18,060 nucleotides of DNA from WACF01 sp040880205 (lineage in GTDB: Bacteria; Pseudomonadota; Gammaproteobacteria; Pseudomonadales; Cellvibrionaceae): contig JBBDIU010000108.1 of the NCBI GenBank assembly GCA_040880205.1, positions 1-18,060 of the forward strand, read 5' to 3'. A program made the translations under genes and the position numbers. Below the pieces are notes generated by a model. The model was not told the DNA's origin. It ran no database searches and worked only from the letters and a program-made list of their open reading frames with translations. Below, piece after piece: positions 14,631 through 18,060 of the stretch. Numbering within the stretch: position 1 is the first letter of the stretch; each line of letters opens with the position of its first letter.

Positions 14631-15857
14631 TTACAAGGAAGAGCGGGCAAGTATTCGCATTGGGCTGTTGTTATCGTCAATGTCGCCTGTATTGACGTCG
14701 TTGGCGGCCAATTGTTTCTCCGCCTGGGCCTGGAGGTAGCGCTGACTGCGTCGGGTTTTGTCGTTTACCTCGCCCGCCAGCTGGCCACAGGCCGCGGCGA
14801 TATCGTCGCCGCGCGTGGTGCGAACGGTGGCGGTGTAGCCCCGCTTGATCAGAATATCCTGAAACGTTTTTAAGGCCTGCGGTTTTACCCGTTTGTAATC
14901 CGACAGGGAAAAAGGATTAAAGGGAATCAAATTAATTTTGACCGGGAGATCCTTGAGCAACACCGCCAACTCGCGGGCGTGTTCCGGGCGGTCATTGACA
15001 CCGTCGATAAGGGTATATTCCACGGTAATCTTGCGACGTTTGTCGGGTACGCCGTCAATGTAGCGTTTCGCCGATGCCAATAGTTGGGCTATGGGATATT
15101 TTTTATTGATGGGCACCAGCTGGTTGCGCAGCTCATCGTTGGGAGCGTGCAAGGAGATTGCCAGGCAGGCGTCGGTGTATTCACCCAGACGATCCAGGGC
15201 GGGGACCACGCCGGAGGTACTCAGGGTAACGCGCCGTTTGGAAATGCCGTAGGCATTGTCGTCCATCATAATGTTCATGGCCGCGACCACATTGTCAAAG
15301 TTCAACAAGGGCTCGCCCATGCCCATCAATACCACATTGGTCACCCGGCGTTTGCGCTCGTCCTCGAACTGGCCGAGGGAACGGGCGGCCAGCCACACCT
15401 GCGCGATGATTTCCGCCGCACTGAGATCCCGCTGAAAGCCCTGCTTGCCGGTGGCGCAAAAACTGCAGTCCAGGGAGCACCCAACCTGAGACGAAACACA
15501 AAGGGTACCGCGCTCGCCCTCGGGTATGAAAACGCTTTCCACGGCGCTGCCACCCGCCACCCGCAACAGGAACTTGCGGCTGCCATCGGCGGAATCCCAC
15601 TCTTTTTGGACTTCGGGCAGGGTGATCTCGGTGAGATTGGCCAGCTTTTCCCGCAAACCCTTGCTGATGTTGCTCATGGCATTCAGGTCGATGACCCCCG
15701 CCTGGTGAATCCATTTCAGGACCTGGGCGGCACGAAAGCGCTGTTCGCCGATACTGGCAAAAAACGCTTCCAACTGGCGCTGCGACATGCCCAGCAGGTT
15801 GGGTCGCTCGGAGGCGGCGGGCGGGACTGTTAGCGGCATGTCGCGTAGCTCACTCAT
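14631..15857 (-). CDS. rlmN: Dual-specificity 23S rRNA A2503 / tRNA A37 C2-methyltransferase RlmN
   Basis: A 408-aa radical-SAM enzyme that methylates C2 of adenosine 2503 in 23S rRNA and A37 in some tRNAs. The cluster motif CxxxCxxC is Cys127, Cys131, Cys134 (CSLDCSFC). The two mechanistic cysteines are Cys120 (TLCVSSQVG) and Cys357 (AACGQLAG), close to Escherichia coli Cys118 and Cys355. GMGEPLLNFDNV and LAISLHAPND are further family signatures. The C-terminal tail after about residue 375 is somewhat longer than usual and polar. The ATG at 15857 lies 23 bp downstream of ndk. It requires a 4Fe-4S cluster, linking it to the SUF genes upstream. Confidence 0.97.
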   Translation of the reverse strand: MSELRDMPLTVPPAASERPNLLGMSQRQLEAFFASIGEQRFRAAQVLKWIHQAGVIDLNAMSNISKGLREKLANLTEITLPEVQKEWDSADGSRKFLLRVAGGSAVESVFIPEGERGTLCVSSQVGCSLDCSFCATGKQGFQRDLSAAEIIAQVWLAARSLGQFEDERKRRVTNVVLMGMGEPLLNFDNVVAAMNIMMDDNAYGISKRRVTLSTSGVVPALDRLGEYTDACLAISLHAPNDELRNQLVPINKKYPIAQLLASAKRYIDGVPDKRRKITVEYTLIDGVNDRPEHARELAVLLKDLPVKINLIPFNPFSLSDYKRVKPQALKTFQDILIKRGYTATVRTTRGDDIAAACGQLAGEVNDKTRRSQRYLQAQAEKQLAANDVNTGDIDDNNSPMRILARSSL

Positions 15858-15880
15858 GGTATTGCAAGGCTGCCTTCATC

Positions 15881-16306
15881 TTAGCGCGGACAGATCTCGT
15901 TCGCTGGAAAAAAGTAGGCGATCTCGCGCTCGGCGGAGGCCCCACTGTCCGAACCGTGCACCGCATTGGCATCAATGGAGGAGGCAAAGTCCGCTCGAAT
16001 AGTGCCTGGCGCGGCTTCCTCCGGGTTGGTGGCACCCATCAGGTCGCGGTTCATGGCGATGGCGTTGTCGCCTTCCAGTACTTGCACAACCACGGGGCCG
16101 GAGGTCATAAACGCCACCAGATCCTGGAAAAAGGGTCGCTCCCTGTGCTCCGCGTAGAAGCCTTCCGCCTGTTCACGGCTCAGTTGCAGCATCTTGGCTG
16201 CCACAATCGTCAAGCCGGCATCCTCGAAACGAGAATAGATTTTGCCGATAACATTTTTGGCTACCGCATCGGGTTTAATAATGGAAAGAGTGCGTTCATT
16301 CGCCAT
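15881..16306 (-). CDS. ndk: Nucleoside diphosphate kinase
   Basis: A 141-aa cytoplasmic enzyme that balances nucleoside triphosphates by phosphate transfer through a phosphohistidine. The active-site histidine is His117 in NAVHGSDS; the nucleotide-binding Lys11 in TLSIIKPDAV and the segment RPFFQDLVAFMTSGPV are conserved. Full length for the family. GGAG lies 8 nt upstream of the ATG at 16306. It opens the conserved ndk-rlmN-pilW-rodZ-ispG-hisS block. The 224-bp spacer upstream, with an AT-rich TAATAT element at 16375-16370, probably holds its own promoter. Confidence 0.97.
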   Translation of the reverse strand: MANERTLSIIKPDAVAKNVIGKIYSRFEDAGLTIVAAKMLQLSREQAEGFYAEHRERPFFQDLVAFMTSGPVVVQVLEGDNAIAMNRDLMGATNPEEAAPGTIRADFASSIDANAVHGSDSGASAEREIAYFFPANEICPR

Positions 16307-16399
16307 TGAGATACTCCGCGTTTTCCTGGGGGATTTTCAGCCGTTTGCGCCAAACAGGCTAACTGACTGATATTAAAGAAATATTTCGGTTGCCGGGCA

Positions 16400-16440
16400 G
16401 CGGGTTTTCCCATCCCTGCCTGCCACCGGATAAAACCCGC
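16400..16440. repeat. 9-bp perfect inverted repeat in the sufE-ndk spacer
   Basis: GCGGGTTTT (16400-16408) faces AAAACCCGC (16432-16440) across a 23-nt loop. No T-run follows on the minus strand, so it is not a typical terminator. It lies just upstream of the AT-rich region likely to hold the ndk promoter and could be an operator or an RNA hairpin after sufE. Confidence 0.4.
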
Positions 16441-16453
16441 CGATTCTATAGAC

Positions 16454-16499
16454 TTGGCCCGTCATCGGCAACTTGGGCTCTCAGCGCCCCGATGGCCAA
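16454..16499 (-). terminator. Bulged hairpin just downstream of sufE
   Basis: TTGGCC (16454-16459) pairs with GGCCAA (16494-16499), and ATCGG (16464-16468) pairs with CCGAT (16489-16493), leaving a 4-nt bulge on one arm. It begins about 30 nt after the sufE stop codon on the minus strand. There is no U-tract, so intrinsic termination is doubtful; a 3'-end stabilising or processing hairpin is as likely. Confidence 0.25.
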
Positions 16500-16530
16500 A
16501 AACCTCGAATAAACAAGACCTTGCGAACGC

Positions 16531-16947
16531 TTAAGCGGCACGAGCCGCTCGGGCGATGGAATGGACCTTGGCCACCATGGCGCGCAGGCCATTGCCCCGC
16601 GTCGGGCTGAGATGGCGCTCCAAATCCAGCTGACGAAAATAGCTTTCCACGTCAAAATCCAGGATTTCCTGGGGCCGACGATCCTGGTAGGCGGCCATAA
16701 TTACCGCCAGCAGACCACGGACAATGTGCGCGTCGCTGTCCACAACGAAATGCAACTGGCCACCCTCTTCCTTGACCTCGATCCATACATTACTTTGACA
16801 ACCCTTTACCATGCGCTCGGGCGTATACAGGGAGTCATCCATGGGGGGCAGCGCCCTACCCAAGTCGATAATGTACTTGTAGCGATCTTCCCAATCGTCG
16901 AAAAAGGACAGATCCTCCACAATTTGCTCGGTACTCGGTAAAGTCAT
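16531..16947 (-). CDS. sufE: Cysteine desulfurase-activating sulfur acceptor SufE
   Basis: A 138-aa SufE that takes persulfide sulfur from the cysteine desulfurase SufS and hands it to the SufBCD scaffold. The acceptor cysteine is Cys50 in RMVKGCQSNVW, at the position of Cys51 in Escherichia coli. FDDWEDRYKYIIDLGRALP and the SYFRQLDLERHLSPTRGNGLRAMV segment are typical. The start is ATG at 16947 (MTLPSTEQ); the frame stays open further upstream into sufT, but that extension is antiphase to sufT and unlike the family. It lies 14 bp after sufT, so probably the same transcript. The matching sufS should lie beyond the right edge. Confidence 0.95.
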   Translation of the reverse strand: MTLPSTEQIVEDLSFFDDWEDRYKYIIDLGRALPPMDDSLYTPERMVKGCQSNVWIEVKEEGGQLHFVVDSDAHIVRGLLAVIMAAYQDRRPQEILDFDVESYFRQLDLERHLSPTRGNGLRAMVAKVHSIARAARAA

Positions 16948-16961
16948 CACTAAAAACGCGC

Positions 16962-17495
16962 CTAAAAAAACAATCCCGCTTCGAGTTGAGCTTCGTCGCT
17001 CATCATCTCGCGGCTCCAGGGTGGATCGAACACCAGCTCCACGTGAACGTGTTCCACGTTGGGCACCTTGCCCACGCGATATTCCACATCGCCAACCAAC
17101 ACCGGTCCCATGCCGCAACCGGGTGCGGTCAAGGTCATCTCCACATCCACCCGGCGCCTATCCTGGTCGATGCTCACTGCATAGACCAGGCCGAGGGATA
17201 CAATGCTGATCGGAATTTCGGGATCGTAGACTGTATCCAAGGCTTGCCAAACCTGCTCCTCATTAATCTTTCCGTCGCCGGTGTCGGCGAACTCGAGCTT
17301 GTCCGGTTCGTATCCAATTGCATCGGCATCGGTCCCGTCGATGCGCAGCATGTTGCCTTGCCAGGTAACCGTGTAATTGCCACCGAGACTCTGATTCACG
17401 TTAAGGAACTGGCCAGCCGGGATAACCACGGCTTCGCCGGACGGCACCCGCCGCGCCGGACATTCCCTTTGAGTGACCACCATGTTCTGCTGCAT
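16962..17495 (-). CDS. sufT: Fe-S cluster assembly protein SufT (MIP18/DUF59 family)
   Basis: A 177-aa SufT of the long type. The N-terminal extension (about 1-75, with AVVIPAGQFLNVNQSLGGNYTV) precedes the MIP18/DUF59 domain carrying TVYDPEIPISIVSLGLVY and the Cys127-containing MTLTAPGCGMGP motif. SufT acts as an auxiliary maturation factor for Fe-S proteins in bacteria that use SUF. Start at ATG 17495; Met5 is an alternative and neither has a strong ribosome site. It sits between sufA (50-bp spacer) and sufE (14 bp), consistent with an operon. Confidence 0.93.
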   Translation of the reverse strand: MQQNMVVTQRECPARRVPSGEAVVIPAGQFLNVNQSLGGNYTVTWQGNMLRIDGTDADAIGYEPDKLEFADTGDGKINEEQVWQALDTVYDPEIPISIVSLGLVYAVSIDQDRRRVDVEMTLTAPGCGMGPVLVGDVEYRVGKVPNVEHVHVELVFDPPWSREMMSDEAQLEAGLFF

Positions 17496-17545
17496 ACGAT
17501 CTTACCAGGCTTAATCTGTTTCCATCCTGAAATGCTGAAGGGACT

Positions 17546-17905
17546 CTAACCGACGCTAAAACTTTCACCGCAGCCGCATTCGGCAACCACGTTGGGATTC
17601 TTGAATTTCACCACGCGATTGACTCCCTCGACCACCAGATCGATTTCAGTACCGCGCAACACATTGACGGCCTCGGGATCAATGGCCAACTTGACGTTCT
17701 CACCGGCATCAATCATCTCGTCACCGTCCCGAGGGGCATCCACCATGTCCAGCACATAGGAATAACCCGAACAACCGCTGGGCGCCGTACTTAAGCGCAA
17801 CAGTTTATAAATCCCATCCGCCGCCAATTTTTTTTCAAAATGGCGCAAGGCCGCATCGGTAATCGATACCGGCGGCGCGGTGGGGTCAAAAGTCGCAACT
17901 GTCAT
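17546..17905 (-). CDS. sufA: A-type Fe-S carrier protein (SufA/IscA/ErpA family)
   Basis: A 119-aa A-type carrier that delivers Fe-S clusters to target proteins. The three cluster cysteines are Cys45 (APSGCSGYSY) and Cys110/Cys112 (ECGCGESF). The ATG at 17905 is chosen because AGGAGG lies 5 nt upstream; an in-frame TTG at 17920 would place that ribosome site inside the coding region. Its place ahead of sufT and sufE favours SufA over IscA or ErpA, although sequence alone does not separate them firmly. A small inverted repeat (AATCCA/TGGATT, 17919-17940) lies immediately upstream of the ribosome site. Confidence 0.9.
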   Translation of the reverse strand: MTVATFDPTAPPVSITDAALRHFEKKLAADGIYKLLRLSTAPSGCSGYSYVLDMVDAPRDGDEMIDAGENVKLAIDPEAVNVLRGTEIDLVVEGVNRVVKFKNPNVVAECGCGESFSVG

Positions 17906-17961
17906 CTTACCTCCTCGCAATCCAAAACGATTTCTGGATTGGTTCCACTACATATTTCCAA

Positions 17962-18060
17962 CTACAAGACACGGCCAAACCACCCCGCTTGTAGTTCGTT
18001 GCCTTCGATCCGTTTGGCGTTGGGGTTAGTATTTTGAAAACGCATGAATACATCCCTATA
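17962..18060 (-). CDS. Possible C-terminal fragment or 27-aa small ORF at the window edge
   Basis: On the minus strand a frame open to the window end finishes with TAG at 17964-17962. It includes ATG at 18045, preceded by AGGGA 7 nt upstream, giving a possible 27-residue peptide starting MRFQNTNPNAKRIEG. It may instead be the tail of a longer gene cut by the window. It does not resemble the end of SufS, SufD or SufB as far as I can tell. It ends 56 bp before sufA. Low confidence that it is coding. Confidence 0.25.
   Translation of the reverse strand, partial: YRDVFMRFQNTNPNAKRIEGNELQAGWFGRVL

Overview
This is a gammaproteobacterial chromosomal segment, probably from a free-living, possibly marine, lineage. 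The core block on the minus strand (ndk, rlmN, pilW/pilF, rodZ, ispG, hisS, yfgM, bamB, der) is the order familiar from Pseudomonas and relatives. Every protein gene but one lies on the minus strand, so transcription runs from the right end of the window to the left.

Right end (about 16.5-18.06 kb): the tail of a SUF iron-sulfur assembly operon (sufA, sufT, sufE). It stands where Pseudomonas-type genomes carry the ISC operon, just upstream of ndk. Middle (6.8-16.3 kb): housekeeping genes for nucleotide balance (ndk), RNA methylation (rlmN), type IV pilus assembly (pilW), cell shape (rodZ), isoprenoid synthesis (ispG, a Fe-S enzyme), histidyl-tRNA charging (hisS), envelope biogenesis (yfgM, bamB) and ribosome assembly (der). 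RlmN and IspG both need 4Fe-4S clusters, so the neighbouring SUF genes fit functionally. der is broken by a 10-N assembly gap flanked by a 9-bp duplication; collapsing both restores a normal 471-aa Der.

Left part (0.25-6.8 kb): accessory genes. These are a small secreted or periplasmic EF-hand protein (the only plus-strand gene), a GT81-like glucosyl-3-phosphoglycerate synthase relative, a phospholipase D-VTT membrane fusion coupled to an endonuclease/exonuclease/phosphatase-family protein, a hemerythrin-like protein and a small PGPGW-type membrane protein.

No defence system, prophage, insertion sequence, CRISPR array, rRNA or tRNA was recognised. The unusual content is repetitive and structured non-coding DNA. 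There are three unrelated heptanucleotide tandem arrays at or just after gene 3' ends (after the PGPGW gene, after ispG, and forming the end and stop codon of rodZ). A degenerate 15-bp tandem repeat lies between bamB and der. A nearly fully paired 97-nt hairpin sits at the left edge, and several smaller palindromes lie in the longer intergenic spaces. All functional calls come from reading motifs by eye; no search was run.
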